Made by a program: the position numbers and the translations under genes. This document shows positions 34,336 to 43,133 of a stretch of DNA of 64,000 bases, in pieces. How positions within the stretch are numbered: the first letter of the stretch is position 1; the number at the start of each line of letters is the position of its first letter. Source of the stretch: Shouchella oshimensis (GTDB lineage: Bacteria; Bacillota; Bacilli; Bacillales; Bacillaceae_D); assembly GCF_002019765.1 (NCBI RefSeq), contig NZ_KV917380.1:3178576-3242575 (forward strand), in the 5' to 3' direction. The notes under the pieces were generated by a model. It saw only the letters and a list, made by a program, of their open reading frames with translations. It had not been told where the DNA came from and did no database searches.

Positions 34336-34590
34336 ATGGGTTATGGATACGGAGGAAGTTACTCTGATTATTCTTATTCAAACGGTTGTGACTGCTCTAC
34401 TTTATTCAAACACATCGCTCGTGGAGAACACGTAAAAGTGGTTCTTAAAGGCGGCGGTAAAATTAAAGGTGAATTTGTAGATGTACGTGGCAACGTTGTT
34501 AATCTAGCAAACGTTGATTGTGACGACAAATGTAAAAAAGCGAGAATCGTTACAATTTGTTGTGACGACATTGCAGCTGTAGAAGTTTAA
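34336..34590 (+). CDS. Small Cys-rich GY protein 1, Sm-like barrel core (hypothetical)
   Basis: An 84-residue protein. The N-terminus is Gly/Tyr/Ser-rich (MGYGYGGSYSDYSYSNGC), followed by a core with IARGEHVKVVLKGGGKIKG, DVRGNVVNLANVDC and a final TICCDDIAAVEV. The alternating strands resemble a small SH3/Sm-like barrel. AAAGGAGG precedes ATG 34336, excluding longer forms. Its neighbour is a clear paralogue. GY-rich, Cys-rich small proteins are frequent in spore coats, but no known coat family is recognised. Confidence 0.7.
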   Translation: MGYGYGGSYSDYSYSNGCDCSTLFKHIARGEHVKVVLKGGGKIKGEFVDVRGNVVNLANVDCDDKCKKARIVTICCDDIAAVEV

Positions 34591-34625
34591 AAAAAATAAG
34601 AGAATGCGGAAGGAGCAATTTGAAA

Positions 34626-34925
34626 ATGGGTTATGGAAATAATTATGGCTACAATTCTTGTGGCTGCGGAAATTATGGTTCAAATAACTACGGTTCAGGC
34701 GACTGCGGTTGTGAAACATTTTTCAGAAACATCGCGCGTGGTGAACATGTAAAAGTTATTTTAAAAGGTGGAGACAAAGTAACAGGTAGCTTTGTAGGTA
34801 TTGATGGCGATACTGTTGAATTAGCAAATGCTGACTGCCACTCTCACGATCACTGTAAATGTGATAAGAAAAAAGTACGCATCATTACCATCTGCTGTGA
34901 CCAAATCGTTGCTGTAGAAGTCTAA
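34626..34925 (+). CDS. Small Cys-rich GY protein 2, paralogue of the preceding gene
   Basis: A 99-residue paralogue of the upstream gene: FFRNIARGEHVKVILKGGDK, GSFVGIDGDTVELANADC and ITICCDQIVAVEV align directly, while a His/Cys/Lys-rich insert (CHSHDHCKCDKKK) is unique. The longer Gly/Asn/Tyr/Cys-rich head has three Cys pairs. ATG 34626 is chosen with AAGGAG ten bases before. The pair probably forms one transcript ending at the terminator 34931. The His/Cys insert could bind metal or form disulfides. Confidence 0.7.
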   Translation: MGYGNNYGYNSCGCGNYGSNNYGSGDCGCETFFRNIARGEHVKVILKGGDKVTGSFVGIDGDTVELANADCHSHDHCKCDKKKVRIITICCDQIVAVEV

Positions 34926-34930
34926 TTAAG

Positions 34931-34963
34931 AAGGCCTAAGTGTCCAAGCACTTAGGCTTTTTT
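34931..34963 (+). terminator. Terminator after the Cys-rich paralogue pair
   Basis: GCCTAAGTG pairs perfectly with CACTTAGGC around a six-base loop, followed by TTTTTT. Confidence 0.85.
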
Positions 34964-35032
34964 AGTATTGGGAACTTTTTTACTTTTCCTAACGTATAGA
35001 TGGATTAAAGACCATTTGAAAGGAGTTTAACA

Positions 35033-36337
35033 ATGACCCCTCGTATTGTTGTAACACCTACTCGTGCACTTATTGATCAACCCTTACAATTATCTGCTTA
35101 CGACTTAATGCCAAAGCAAAGCGTAACAATAAAAGCACAAACGACAGATGACACTGGTGCAATCTTCGAGGCTAGTGCTCTATATGAAGCAAATCAAGAC
35201 GGGAATCTCCACCTTGCTTCAACAGCGCCCTTGTCCGGAAGTTACAAAGGCATTGATGCAGAAGGCTTGGTCTGGTCAATGGAGCGAATTGGAAAAAAGC
35301 ATGGTGATTATTTTAACAAACAGAACGCCGAACCGCTTACCTACTCATTTACACTTGAAGACTCTTCTGGAAAGCTACTAGATACAGCTCATGTACATAG
35401 AAAATTTTATGATGATACTGTTAAACGCGTGCCTGTCCACGAAGCAGAACTAGTTGGAACCCTTTTTCACCCCGATACCGTCCAAGCTTTCCCAGGGGTA
35501 ATAGTAGTAGGCGGATCCGATGGTGGTGTAAATGAACATGCCGCTGCACTCCTCGCAATGAAAGGTTATTCCGTATTGTCTCTTGCTTATTTTGGGACGG
35601 AAGGCGTATCGAAAGACCTTGAAAACATACCATTAGAATATTTCCAAAAAGCTACCCTTTGGCTTAAAGCCCATGATGCTGTGGATAATACTGTTTCTCT
35701 AATTGGCTACTCTCGCGGCGGCGAACTCGCCTTGCTGCTTGCTTCCACGTACGACGAGTATCAATCGGTTATTGCCGGAGCTCCAGGAGCTTACGTAACA
35801 TCCGGATTACGTAACACGATATATGCACCCATTCCAGCTTGGACACAACAGAATGCACCACTCCCTTACTTGAAATTTACTTACACAGCAAAGCATTTTC
35901 TTAACATCGGGAAAAGCATACTTACCCGTAAGCCTTTTTCTTTCTTACCAATCTGGTCTGTCTCACAAGCAAAAGCAACCGATTTAGATGCTATTCGAAT
36001 TCCAGTTGAGCAAGTGAACGCTCCTTTATTAACCATAGCAGGTGAAAAAGACGAATGTTGGCCATCTGCTGACTATGCTCGAATGGTTCAACACGAACTT
36101 CATGGCAAACGAACGGACAACAAACACCTTTATTATGACGAAGGTGGCCATTTCCTTGCCTTCCCCTATGGGCTTCCAGGCATGCCAACTTCAACTTATA
36201 TGCATGTTGGAGGTGGCATGATAATGGATTTTGGTGGTACGAAAAAAGGAAATGCCGATGCCGCCAGAGAAACGTGGCGCTATGTGCAAGATTTCTTATT
36301 TGAGCATACGAAAAAGACTAGTTTGCACTATTCTTAG
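35033..36337 (+). CDS. BAAT/acyl-CoA thioester hydrolase family protein
   Basis: A 434-residue protein. The N-terminal ~130 residues form the beta-sandwich of acyl-CoA thioesterases/BAAT (thio_hydro), the rest an alpha/beta hydrolase with VVGGSDGGVNEHAA, nucleophile elbow GYSRGGELAL, acid in AGEKDECWP and His in DEGGHFLAFPYG. The nucleophile is Ser rather than the Cys of true BAAT, as is usual in bacteria. It may hydrolyse acyl-CoA or peptidyl thioesters; the physiological substrate is unknown. Confidence 0.85.
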   Translation: MTPRIVVTPTRALIDQPLQLSAYDLMPKQSVTIKAQTTDDTGAIFEASALYEANQDGNLHLASTAPLSGSYKGIDAEGLVWSMERIGKKHGDYFNKQNAEPLTYSFTLEDSSGKLLDTAHVHRKFYDDTVKRVPVHEAELVGTLFHPDTVQAFPGVIVVGGSDGGVNEHAAALLAMKGYSVLSLAYFGTEGVSKDLENIPLEYFQKATLWLKAHDAVDNTVSLIGYSRGGELALLLASTYDEYQSVIAGAPGAYVTSGLRNTIYAPIPAWTQQNAPLPYLKFTYTAKHFLNIGKSILTRKPFSFLPIWSVSQAKATDLDAIRIPVEQVNAPLLTIAGEKDECWPSADYARMVQHELHGKRTDNKHLYYDEGGHFLAFPYGLPGMPTSTYMHVGGGMIMDFGGTKKGNADAARETWRYVQDFLFEHTKKTSLHYS

Positions 36338-36353
36338 GCAACTGGTCTTTTTT
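36312..36353 (+). terminator. Terminator of the BAAT-family gene
   Basis: AAAGACTAGTTTGC pairs with GCAACTGGTCTTT (one bulge, one G·U) followed by TTTT. The stop codon lies in the loop. Confidence 0.65.
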
Positions 36354-36480
36354 AACGCGAATCTCTTTCAAGTTGATATTCAAGCATGTTAATGATGAGC
36401 GTCTGCTGTTTTTTCAGTTCTTCATTTTCTCTTCTTATTTGCCTCATTTGATAAGCAAAGTAGCAAATGAGTCCTATCAT
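36352..36480 (-). CDS. Candidate small membrane coiled-coil protein (42-49 residues)
   Basis: A short minus-strand frame starting MIGLICYFAYQMRQ with a hydrophobic start followed by a charged helix RRENEELKKQQTLI and ending LERDSR. The ATG at 36480 has no ribosome binding site, whereas a strong AAAAGG seven bases before an in-frame ATT at 36499-36501 would add RIIFYVVV-like residues that complete the membrane helix. An ATT start is rare. Coding look is good but expression is uncertain. Confidence 0.4.
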   Translation of the reverse strand: MIGLICYFAYQMRQIRRENEELKKQQTLIINMLEYQLERDSR

Positions 36481-36514
36481 TACAACAACATAAAAAATAA
36501 TCCTTCATCCTTTT

Positions 36515-37417
36515 CTAAATAATGGTTTTCTCAGCTGCTAGATAAGACTTCATCTTTTCTAACATCTGGGTAACCTGTTCATTTTTTTCTAGATGTTTTT
36601 CAAAATAGAGATAAGAGTACCATTGTCGATAATAAACGAAGTAAGGTAGTTTATCTACCCACTTCTTCTGTAAAGTCGTTTTTGAAGCATAACCTTCTAA
36701 TAACATTGTAGAGAACGATTCATACCATTGACACCGCTTATCTTTTTCAATAAATAAAGCAGCATGATAGATCGGAATGGCTAGATCATATATATACCAA
36801 TGATGGATAGCACTTTCATAATCTAATATATACAGTTTGTTTTTAGAAAAACGGATGTTTTCGTGATGGAAATCGTGATGGATGAGACCGTAGCACTGAT
36901 GATTTGTTGATAAAGCGCTTAATTGATTATACAAGTTCCGCCAATTACTCTGTAAAGGTTCCTCTAACAAGCCTTCTGCTACAGATAAAAGCGATTCTTC
37001 ATGCCAATGCTGTACTTTTGCCTTATGCGGATACAATTTCCCAGTTTCATGTAAGGCCCCAATACTTGCACCCCATTGATAAACTTGTGTACTCTTCAAA
37101 TCTGTTATGGGAATACTATCACCTGCAATATGCGTTTGTACAAAACAAAAGTAATGAACGCCTCTATAGAGAATATGTTCAATTTCCCTCCCATTGAAAG
37201 ACTGGACAATCTTCGCGCTCGGCACACCCGCACGATTCATAAACGCCGTTACATTCACTTCGTGCTCAAGCTGTTCTATACTAGCTTGATCTTCACGAAA
37301 AACTTTCAGAACATAAGAATTGTTCTTGAATACATGCTGATTAAATCCACCTAAACATACAAAACGATCTGCAGTAAATGGATAGTACTGTGCGATTTTC
37401 TTTAACACCGCCTGCAT
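36515..37417 (-). CDS. Aminoglycoside phosphotransferase (APH)-like kinase
   Basis: About 300 residues with the protein-kinase-like APH fold: nucleotide-binding Lys in SYVLKVFRE, the catalytic loop LIHHDFHHENIRF (H-D-x-H-x-x-N) and metal-binding Asp in YILDYESA. AAAGGG before ATG 37417 supports this start over an upstream in-frame ATG. Members phosphorylate antibiotics, homoserine, choline or other hydroxyl substrates, so resistance cannot be assumed. Confidence 0.78.
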   Translation of the reverse strand: MQAVLKKIAQYYPFTADRFVCLGGFNQHVFKNNSYVLKVFREDQASIEQLEHEVNVTAFMNRAGVPSAKIVQSFNGREIEHILYRGVHYFCFVQTHIAGDSIPITDLKSTQVYQWGASIGALHETGKLYPHKAKVQHWHEESLLSVAEGLLEEPLQSNWRNLYNQLSALSTNHQCYGLIHHDFHHENIRFSKNKLYILDYESAIHHWYIYDLAIPIYHAALFIEKDKRCQWYESFSTMLLEGYASKTTLQKKWVDKLPYFVYYRQWYSYLYFEKHLEKNEQVTQMLEKMKSYLAAEKTII

Positions 37418-37441
37418 TGTATCACCCTTTTTCATCTTATC

Positions 37442-37483
37442 AAAAAAAGACCAAGCGGGTATCTATCTTTCCCTCTTGATCTT
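37442..37483 (-). terminator. Terminator of folD
   Basis: On the minus strand AAGATCAAG-A-GGG pairs with CCC-G-CTTGGTCTT around an 11-base loop, followed by a run of T. Confidence 0.75.
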
Positions 37484-37488
37484 AATTG

Positions 37489-38331
37489 TTATTGATTTAA
37501 ACGTTCTGCTGCATCAACAGTGTGTTTTAACAACATTGAAATCGTTACAGGACCAACGCCTCCAGGCACTGGGGTAATGGCAGATGCACTGGCTGCACAA
37601 CCATCGTAATCACAATCGCCAACATTTCCTTTATTATATCCAGCATCAAGAACGACGGCACCCGGCTTGATCCATTCCCCTTTAATAAATTCAGGGCGAC
37701 CAACAGCTGCAACAACAATGTCCGCTTGTTTGACATGAGCTTCTAACTCACTTGTGCGAGAATGACAAATGGTTACTGTTGCATTTCGATTGAGCAACAT
37801 CATGGATACTGGTTTACCAAGAATTGGACTTCTACCAACAATTACAGCATGCTTCCCTTCAATTGGTAAGTCATAATGGTCGAGAATCGCCATAATGGCT
37901 GCAGGTGTACACGAAGGGTATTGGGCAAAATTAAAAGCATTTTGCGCAAACCCAAGAGTGGTGACGCCATCTACATCTTTTTCAATCGCAATCGCATCAA
38001 ATGCAGCACGTTCGTCAATTTGTTCAGGTACAGGATGTTGTAATAAAATACCATGAACGGTATGATCCTCATTTAACTGCTGAATCGTTGCTAACAACTC
38101 TTCCGTAGTTGTCTCTGTTGGCATCTCAATTTTCTTTGATTCCATTCCAAGCTTACGACAAGCATTTCCTTTCATTCGCACATAAGTAGCGGAAGAAGGA
38201 TCTTCGCCGACTAAAATAGTTGCGAGGGACGGGGTAATGCCTTTCTCATTCAGGGCTGTTACTCTTTTCGCGAGATCAGCCTTTATGCAATTTGATACTT
38301 CTACTCCATCTAATAGTAAGGGCGTTTTCAT
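37489..38331 (-). CDS. folD: Bifunctional methylenetetrahydrofolate dehydrogenase/cyclohydrolase FolD
   Basis: A 280-residue enzyme interconverting 5,10-methylene-, methenyl- and 10-formyl-tetrahydrofolate. Conserved parts include [20 protein letters not shown] (catalytic Tyr and Lys), [27 protein letters not shown] in the form [23 protein letters not shown] (NADP binding) and [19 protein letters not shown] riboswitch lies in its leader, a classical partner that links one-carbon supply to purine synthesis. Confidence 0.95.
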   Translation of the reverse strand: MKTPLLLDGVEVSNCIKADLAKRVTALNEKGITPSLATILVGEDPSSATYVRMKGNACRKLGMESKKIEMPTETTTEELLATIQQLNEDHTVHGILLQHPVPEQIDERAAFDAIAIEKDVDGVTTLGFAQNAFNFAQYPSCTPAAIMAILDHYDLPIEGKHAVIVGRSPILGKPVSMMLLNRNATVTICHSRTSELEAHVKQADIVVAAVGRPEFIKGEWIKPGAVVLDAGYNKGNVGDCDYDGCAASASAITPVPGGVGPVTISMLLKHTVDAAERLNQ

Positions 38332-38378
38332 TCAAACCATCCTTTCGTTATTTGAACGTGAAAAGGGCGATACCCTTT

Positions 38379-38450
38379 TGCCCAGGCGCACGGCAAGTAC
38401 GCTCTATGCTCCCTCGTGGTTATCCACATTGCGCCAGTTACATAGAGTCT
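38379..38450 (-). ncRNA. ZTP riboswitch (pfl motif) upstream of folD
   Basis: On the minus strand CTCTATG pairs with CATAGAG and encloses ACTGGCG, a GTGG/CCAC stem and AGGGAG. After a linker the conserved GCCGTGCGCCTGGGC follows. This matches the pfl/ZTP aptamer with its pseudoknot. Downstream, AAAAGGG and CCCTTTT form the probable expression-platform hairpin, overlapped by GGGC/GCCC pairing. It would turn on folD when ZTP accumulates through formyl-folate shortage. Confidence 0.9.
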
Positions 38451-38620
38451 TTACGTTTTCGTTTTATTTTAGCATACACTTTCAAAAAAAACACTTCAAA
38501 CCATTCCATTTCCGAACAAAAATATACTCTATCAATCTATTTGTACGTGATTTTTGATTTTTTCCGTGATTGCTTTTTTCTCATGTTACAATAGAGCCAA
38601 TAAAAAAGGGAGGAAATACC

Positions 38621-39157
38621 ATGTTTGAATCAACCCGGTTACGACTGCGTAAAATGCAAAGCACTGACATATCACTTTATCACCGTTGGCGAAACGACCA
38701 TGAGGTCATGGCTTCTACTAACCTTTCCTTGGACGTCTATACATATGAGGAGACCCAATCTTTTGTTGAAAGCGTAATGCTCTCCTCTCCACAGTCAAAA
38801 TCCTACATTATCGAAGAGCTTGAACAACACACTCCGGTGGGTGTAACCTCTTTAGTCGGGATTGATTACAAAAATCGGAATGCCGAATGTATTCTTGATA
38901 TCGGTGAAAAAAGCAAGTGGGGGAAAGGATACGGTACAGAAGCAATGTCTCTCCTATTAACATACGCATTTCTCGAATTAAATTTACACCGGTTGTCTTT
39001 GCGCGTCTTCTCAACAAATGAAAAGGCAATTCATTTATATAAGAAGATAGGATTTGTTCAAGAAGGCAGGGTAAAAGAAGCCGTCTTTAGAAATGGGGAA
39101 TGGATTGATATTATTTATATGGGATTGCTACAGACCCACTATCAACGACTTCTCTAA
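38621..39157 (+). CDS. GNAT family acetyltransferase (RimJ/RimL/SpeG type)
   Basis: A 178-residue protein starting after GGGAGG at ATG 38621; an upstream in-frame ATG lacks a ribosome binding site. LRLRKMQSTDISLYHRWRND, ILDIGEKSKWGKGYGTEAMSLLL (acetyl-CoA loop) and NEKAIHLYKKIGFVQEGR are typical of RimJ/L and spermidine acetyltransferases. Substrate not determined. Confidence 0.85.
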   Translation: MFESTRLRLRKMQSTDISLYHRWRNDHEVMASTNLSLDVYTYEETQSFVESVMLSSPQSKSYIIEELEQHTPVGVTSLVGIDYKNRNAECILDIGEKSKWGKGYGTEAMSLLLTYAFLELNLHRLSLRVFSTNEKAIHLYKKIGFVQEGRVKEAVFRNGEWIDIIYMGLLQTHYQRLL

Positions 39158-39187
39158 AGCTTGCCACTCGTGCCTAGTTACAGTTTT

Positions 39188-39904
39188 TCACCAAATTGAC
39201 TCAATTATTAACCCTACACCTGCGACGAGTAAAAGAATGTAGGTTACATTACGAAACAAAGCTTGATTCATTTTCTTAAAGATAAAATGTCCGACGATTA
39301 ATCCAGCAATTACGGCTGGCAGTGCCAAACCTACAAGCCCCCACACGTCCCTATTTATGCTTATTGTGATCCATTGCAATCCAATACTAATGGGATAGAT
39401 GAGTAGGAAAAATGCCAGTGTTGTTGCACGTGTTTGTTCTTTTGTCATATTAACACCAGCAAAATAGGCGAGTAATGGTGGTCCTGGCATGCCAATGCTC
39501 GCCGTTAATGTTCCAGAAAGTCCACCTATAGTCAAATCTCGTCTATTTGTTTGCTGCATTTTAACCGGCAACACAAGAAGAAGAGTAACAAAAAGTAAAA
39601 GAGTTCCTACACTTATTTTTACGGCTGTCTCATTGATAAGTTGTACCAGGATGACACCTATTGGGGCGCCAATAACACTTCCGATAACAAGTCTTTTTAT
39701 AAGTGGCAGATAAACATCTTTACGAATTTGAATAAATAATAAAAGGGAAATAAGGATAGACACAAATAAATTCACTTGAATCGCCACATCTGGCGCAAAC
39801 AAAAACAGTAAAAATGGGGTTGCGATAATAGAAAATCCAAAACCCGTTGCCGCTTGAAGAACGGATGCGAAAAAGACAATGAAAAGATACAGAATACTAA
39901 CCAC
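39188..39904 (-). CDS. TauE/SafE (TSUP) family sulfite/organosulfonate exporter-like permease
   Basis: A 238-residue membrane protein with about eight helices in two halves. The first repeat has QAATGFGFSIIATPFLL and the second GGLSGTLTASIGMPGPPLLAYF, the paired motifs of the TSUP family. Family members move sulfite, sulfoacetate, taurine or small acids; the substrate here is unknown. Confidence 0.87.
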   Translation of the reverse strand: MVSILYLFIVFFASVLQAATGFGFSIIATPFLLFLFAPDVAIQVNLFVSILISLLLFIQIRKDVYLPLIKRLVIGSVIGAPIGVILVQLINETAVKISVGTLLLFVTLLLVLPVKMQQTNRRDLTIGGLSGTLTASIGMPGPPLLAYFAGVNMTKEQTRATTLAFFLLIYPISIGLQWITISINRDVWGLVGLALPAVIAGLIVGHFIFKKMNQALFRNVTYILLLVAGVGLIIESIW

Positions 39905-40070
39905 TTTAATTGCCTCCCATTCACTAATGCACTAACTTTAACATGATTCCATGCGTAGGCACACGTCTAGGCGATTGCCCTACTTTTTCATTTCTTTTAA
40001 GAAACTACAAACCAATTAGGGTACACCTGCATACCTTGATATAGAGAAACGCAGGAAGGGGGCATGCCAA

Positions 40071-40190
40071 GTGTCATACGCAGGCGGTGGTTACGGAGCT
40101 GGTGCTGGTGGCGGATTTGCATTAGTAGTTGTATTATTCATCTTGCTTATCATCATCGGAGCTTCTTATGTAGGTGGCGGATATTGCTAA
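40071..40190 (+). CDS. YjcZ-family small sporulation protein
   Basis: A 39-residue peptide with a Gly/Tyr/Ala-rich head ([17 protein letters not shown]), one hydrophobic helix ([15 protein letters not shown]) and the ending YVGGGYC, the pattern of YjcZ-type sporulation peptides. It starts with GTG, eight bases after GAAGGGGG. CATACCTTGATA about 40 bases upstream resembles the -10 region of a mother-cell sigma factor, consistent with expression in sporulation but only suggestive. Confidence 0.8.
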   Translation: MSYAGGGYGAGAGGGFALVVVLFILLIIIGASYVGGGYC

Positions 40191-40209
40191 TTTGTTCTTC
40201 CAGATTGTA

Positions 40210-40240
40210 AAAAGATGACCTTTCGAGGTTGTCTTTTTTT
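40210..40240 (+). terminator. Terminator of the YjcZ-type gene
   Basis: AAAAGATGACCT pairs with AGGTTGTCTTTT (two G·U) with a TTCG tetraloop, followed by TTT. Confidence 0.85.
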
Positions 40241-40287
40241 ATTTACATTGCCACAATAGAAAGAAAAGTGGATAGGTGGAATGTTCG

Positions 40288-41361
40288 ATGTTACACACGC
40301 AAACCATTTCTTTAAAGAATCAACAAACCCACATGGTGTCAGATATTCACGGAAACTTAAAGTTGTTTAAAAAACTGCTCACCAACTTACAGTACTCCGC
40401 TAGCGATACCTTAATTCTTAATGGTGATGTCTGTGAGAAAGGACAAGATAGTCTTGGCCTTATTCGCTATATAATGGATCTTCATCATACGCATCGCGTT
40501 TATACAACATTAGGAAATAACGACGCCATCCTCCTTCATCTTCTAAAAGAAAACGAACAACTGATTCCCTACTTAGAACGACAACCGTACTCTCTTATTC
40601 ATGAAATGCTTCGAGAACAAAATCGTGAGTGGAAACAGTTTTCTTCTATTAAAGAGATCGCTCAATTTTGCCTAGACCATTATCAGGCGGAACTCGAATG
40701 GATTCAGCAGCTTCCTCATGCACTTGAATCCGAGGATTTTATCATCATTCATGCTGGCATCGAGAGAACGAACGATTGGAGAGAAACGTCTTTAACAAAC
40801 GCTTATGCCTTCCCATCCTTTTATGAACATGGGCATGATGAAGAAAAGACCGTCATTGTTGGACACTGGCCAATATCAAACTATTTAAGCCGCGAAAAAA
40901 GTCACATGAATCCAATCATTGACTTTGATAGACGTATTATTTGTTTAGATGGTGGCTTGCAGGTCAAATCCATTGGGCAACTAAATGCCCTCACCCTCCA
41001 AGATGGGTTGTTTGAAGCAACCTATGTTGATGAGTGTAAACAGATAAAAGAAATTGTTCACTCCTTTTCAGATGAATCCAAACAAGGGACCATTAATTGG
41101 CCGAATTATTTAGTAGAAAAACAAGAAAAACAAGAACATTTCACGCTTTGTTACAGTGCAGCGAACAAGACGAATTATTGGATTAAAAATGAGTATCTAA
41201 CCTATCAAGATGAACAGTGGCAGTGCACAACTGATGTCAGTGCTTCCTTTTTAACAGTAAAACAAGGTGATCACGTTTCGATACTTGATGATCAATGCAG
41301 TGGGTATGATTTAGCCAAAAAAGATGGCTATTACGGTTGGATCCCCAAAACTTGCACATAA
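40288..41361 (+). CDS. Metallophosphoesterase (PrpE/ApaH-like) with C-terminal extension
   Basis: About 357 residues. The calcineurin-type site is complete: HMVSDIHGNL (D-x-H), NGDVCEKGQDS (GD), TLGNND (GNH/D), then IIIHAG and VIVGHWP. This is the Ser/Thr-phosphatase/diadenosine-polyphosphatase branch. The last ~110 residues, ending DGYYGWIPKTCT, are a separate, possibly SH3-like domain not present in PrpE. ATG 40288 follows AGGTGG at eight bases, so the in-frame GTG 40276 is rejected. Confidence 0.8.
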   Translation: MLHTQTISLKNQQTHMVSDIHGNLKLFKKLLTNLQYSASDTLILNGDVCEKGQDSLGLIRYIMDLHHTHRVYTTLGNNDAILLHLLKENEQLIPYLERQPYSLIHEMLREQNREWKQFSSIKEIAQFCLDHYQAELEWIQQLPHALESEDFIIIHAGIERTNDWRETSLTNAYAFPSFYEHGHDEEKTVIVGHWPISNYLSREKSHMNPIIDFDRRIICLDGGLQVKSIGQLNALTLQDGLFEATYVDECKQIKEIVHSFSDESKQGTINWPNYLVEKQEKQEHFTLCYSAANKTNYWIKNEYLTYQDEQWQCTTDVSASFLTVKQGDHVSILDDQCSGYDLAKKDGYYGWIPKTCT

Positions 41362-41363
41362 AG

Positions 41364-41394
41364 AAAGATGTGAAGAGGGCTCTTCACATCTTTT
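41364..41394. terminator. Bidirectional terminator between convergent genes
   Basis: AAAGATGTGAAGA pairs perfectly with TCTTCACATCTTT around GGGC. The right arm encodes the last residues of the minus-strand DUF421 gene. Confidence 0.8.
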
Positions 41395-42061
41395 CAAGGT
41401 AAATCCCTTCATCATACTTCCACTCTAAATAAAACACGTCCCGATAATGATCAATCCGTTGCTCATAGAGCTGCTTATCTAACCAGTTTTCGTCTAATCC
41501 AGCTTTTTTGATATTTTCCCAGTCAACCACACCATCATTGATAAAGGTAACAGGCAAATAAACAGGGTCCTCTTTAAGTTTAAAATCCTCATAGGTCGGT
41601 TGGTCATATTTTTGTTTCTTTAAAACGCTTATTTGTCCATCTGTTTCTAAAACCGCATACGCCACCTCTCGAACAGAAAACGCATCTTTTTGCCTTAAGA
41701 GATGTTGAAGCTGATTCATGTCGAGCTTATTCCGTTTCATTTCCCTTCGATTTAAGTGTCCATTTTGAATAATAATAGAAGGATTTCCTTCGAAAAACTT
41801 TCTCGTCTTCCGGAACCGCTGCGTTGACCATTCGATAATGTATAACAACATACCCCAAATTAATACTGAATACAGAATGGTCCCTAATTTCGTTTCGTTA
41901 TCATAAATGGCATTCCCAACGAGTTCACCCAAAATTAAAGCAGAAATAAAATCAAACGGTGTGATTTGCGCAAAAGACGTCTTCCCCATTACTTTTGTTA
42001 AAATAAGGAGTGCAAAGAGTCCTACCGTCAATTCTATCGTTGTCTGCAACAAATTTCCCAT
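41384..42061 (-). CDS. DUF421 (YetF/YrbG-like) membrane protein
   Basis: About 225 residues: three N-terminal helices, then a cytoplasmic beta domain containing FFEGNPSIIIQNGHLNRREMKRNKLDMNQL, the signature of the DUF421 family, and LVTFINDGVVDWENIKKAGLDENW-like terminal sequence. ATG 42061 has AGGTGG seven bases upstream; an earlier in-frame ATG lacks one. Function unknown; relatives are linked to germination or spore membrane proteins. Confidence 0.83.
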   Translation of the reverse strand: MGNLLQTTIELTVGLFALLILTKVMGKTSFAQITPFDFISALILGELVGNAIYDNETKLGTILYSVLIWGMLLYIIEWSTQRFRKTRKFFEGNPSIIIQNGHLNRREMKRNKLDMNQLQHLLRQKDAFSVREVAYAVLETDGQISVLKKQKYDQPTYEDFKLKEDPVYLPVTFINDGVVDWENIKKAGLDENWLDKQLYEQRIDHYRDVFYLEWKYDEGIYLEKM

Positions 42062-42214
42062 ACTATAACCACCTCTCATACCACTCGTATACAGCATAGA
42101 CCAAAATCGACGATTTCAGACCCAGACATTTGTACACGGTTTCTTTACAAAACTGTAAACTTCGATGGTTTAAAAGTGGGTATAGATAAGCATGAAGCAA
42201 GGGGAGGCAACAAC

Positions 42215-42919
42215 ATGACAATAGAATCAATTCTTATCGGGGTAATGCTTATCCTCATTCAACTATTTGCACTACCCATCATTCATCGTACACCTTTCAA
42301 AGAGCAGAAAATCCTTTCCTTATCAGGAGGTGTTGCGATTGCTTATGTCTTTGTCTACATCTTGCCTACCATGCATGAAGAGCAGGATCAACTTGGTGGA
42401 GATCTTGCATTAGACTCAGAGCTTTACTTTCTTGGTTTACTCGGATTACTTGTGTATTACAGTGTTTATAAAATTGCCAAAACCAAACACGAGCAACATC
42501 CGAATACATCTTATTTCGTACAAATCTCTTTCTTCGCCTTTTATACATTTATGATCTCTTATATTGTCTTTGCATCAGACGTTAAAACCGTTGAAGCTCT
42601 TTTTTATGGTGTCGCTGTTGGGCTTCACTTTATCGGTATCTCCTATCACATTGGTCATGGTAATAAAACCGTTCACCGTCAATACGGTCGCTTCATTCTA
42701 GCAACAACAACACTCATAGGTGCTATTGCTGGCACATTTGGCCCTTCAACTGGTCTATTTGTCGATTCATTAATCGCCTTTAGTTCAGGCGCCATGATTT
42801 TTAACGTCATTAGTAAAGAATTGCCTGAAGAAGATTATGCTCACCTACCAACCTTTTTAATAGCGTCTCTACTATTTTCAGTTTCACTATTAACGTTAAA
42901 AGCCATCTTTCAATGGTAA
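42215..42919 (+). CDS. ZIP-like integral membrane protein
   Basis: About 234 residues with seven or eight helices, starting after GGGGAGG. SLSGGVAIAYVFVYILPTM, a middle His-containing helix VGLHFIGISYHIGH and SSGAMIFNVISKELPEE recall the SAG...LLPE and final GA...ELPE helices of ZIP metal transporters, but the metal-site HN-P-EG is not evident. It could be a distant ZIP relative with another substrate. Confidence 0.6.
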   Translation: MTIESILIGVMLILIQLFALPIIHRTPFKEQKILSLSGGVAIAYVFVYILPTMHEEQDQLGGDLALDSELYFLGLLGLLVYYSVYKIAKTKHEQHPNTSYFVQISFFAFYTFMISYIVFASDVKTVEALFYGVAVGLHFIGISYHIGHGNKTVHRQYGRFILATTTLIGAIAGTFGPSTGLFVDSLIAFSSGAMIFNVISKELPEEDYAHLPTFLIASLLFSVSLLTLKAIFQW

Positions 42920-42925
42920 TACAAG

Positions 42926-42957
42926 AGCCACTCGACCTTTGTTGAGCGGCTTTTTTT
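42926..42957 (+). terminator. Terminator of the ZIP-like gene
   Basis: AGCC-A-CTCGA pairs with TTGAG-C-GGCT and is followed by TTTTTT. Confidence 0.7.
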
Positions 42958-43133
42958 AATAGCATAAGGAACCTCTATAAAAACAAAGGAGGGGTGCACT
43001 TACCGTTTATTGTTTTTAGCCATTCATAAAAGAAGCCATCTTTAAGCAAGATTTATCGTAGATTACCTTACAAAAACACAGAAAATTCTAGGTTTTAGTT
43101 GATACAATCACAAGATAGAGGAGAGTGGTTGGA

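Noticed and set aside
37036-37354. Plus-strand frames opposite the APH-like kinase
   Set aside because: They lie wholly within the kinase gene and lack start signals and family features.
42960-43133. Riboswitch or MntR box before the Nramp-like gene
   Set aside because: I find neither a recognisable aptamer nor an MntR/Fur-like palindrome in the leader.
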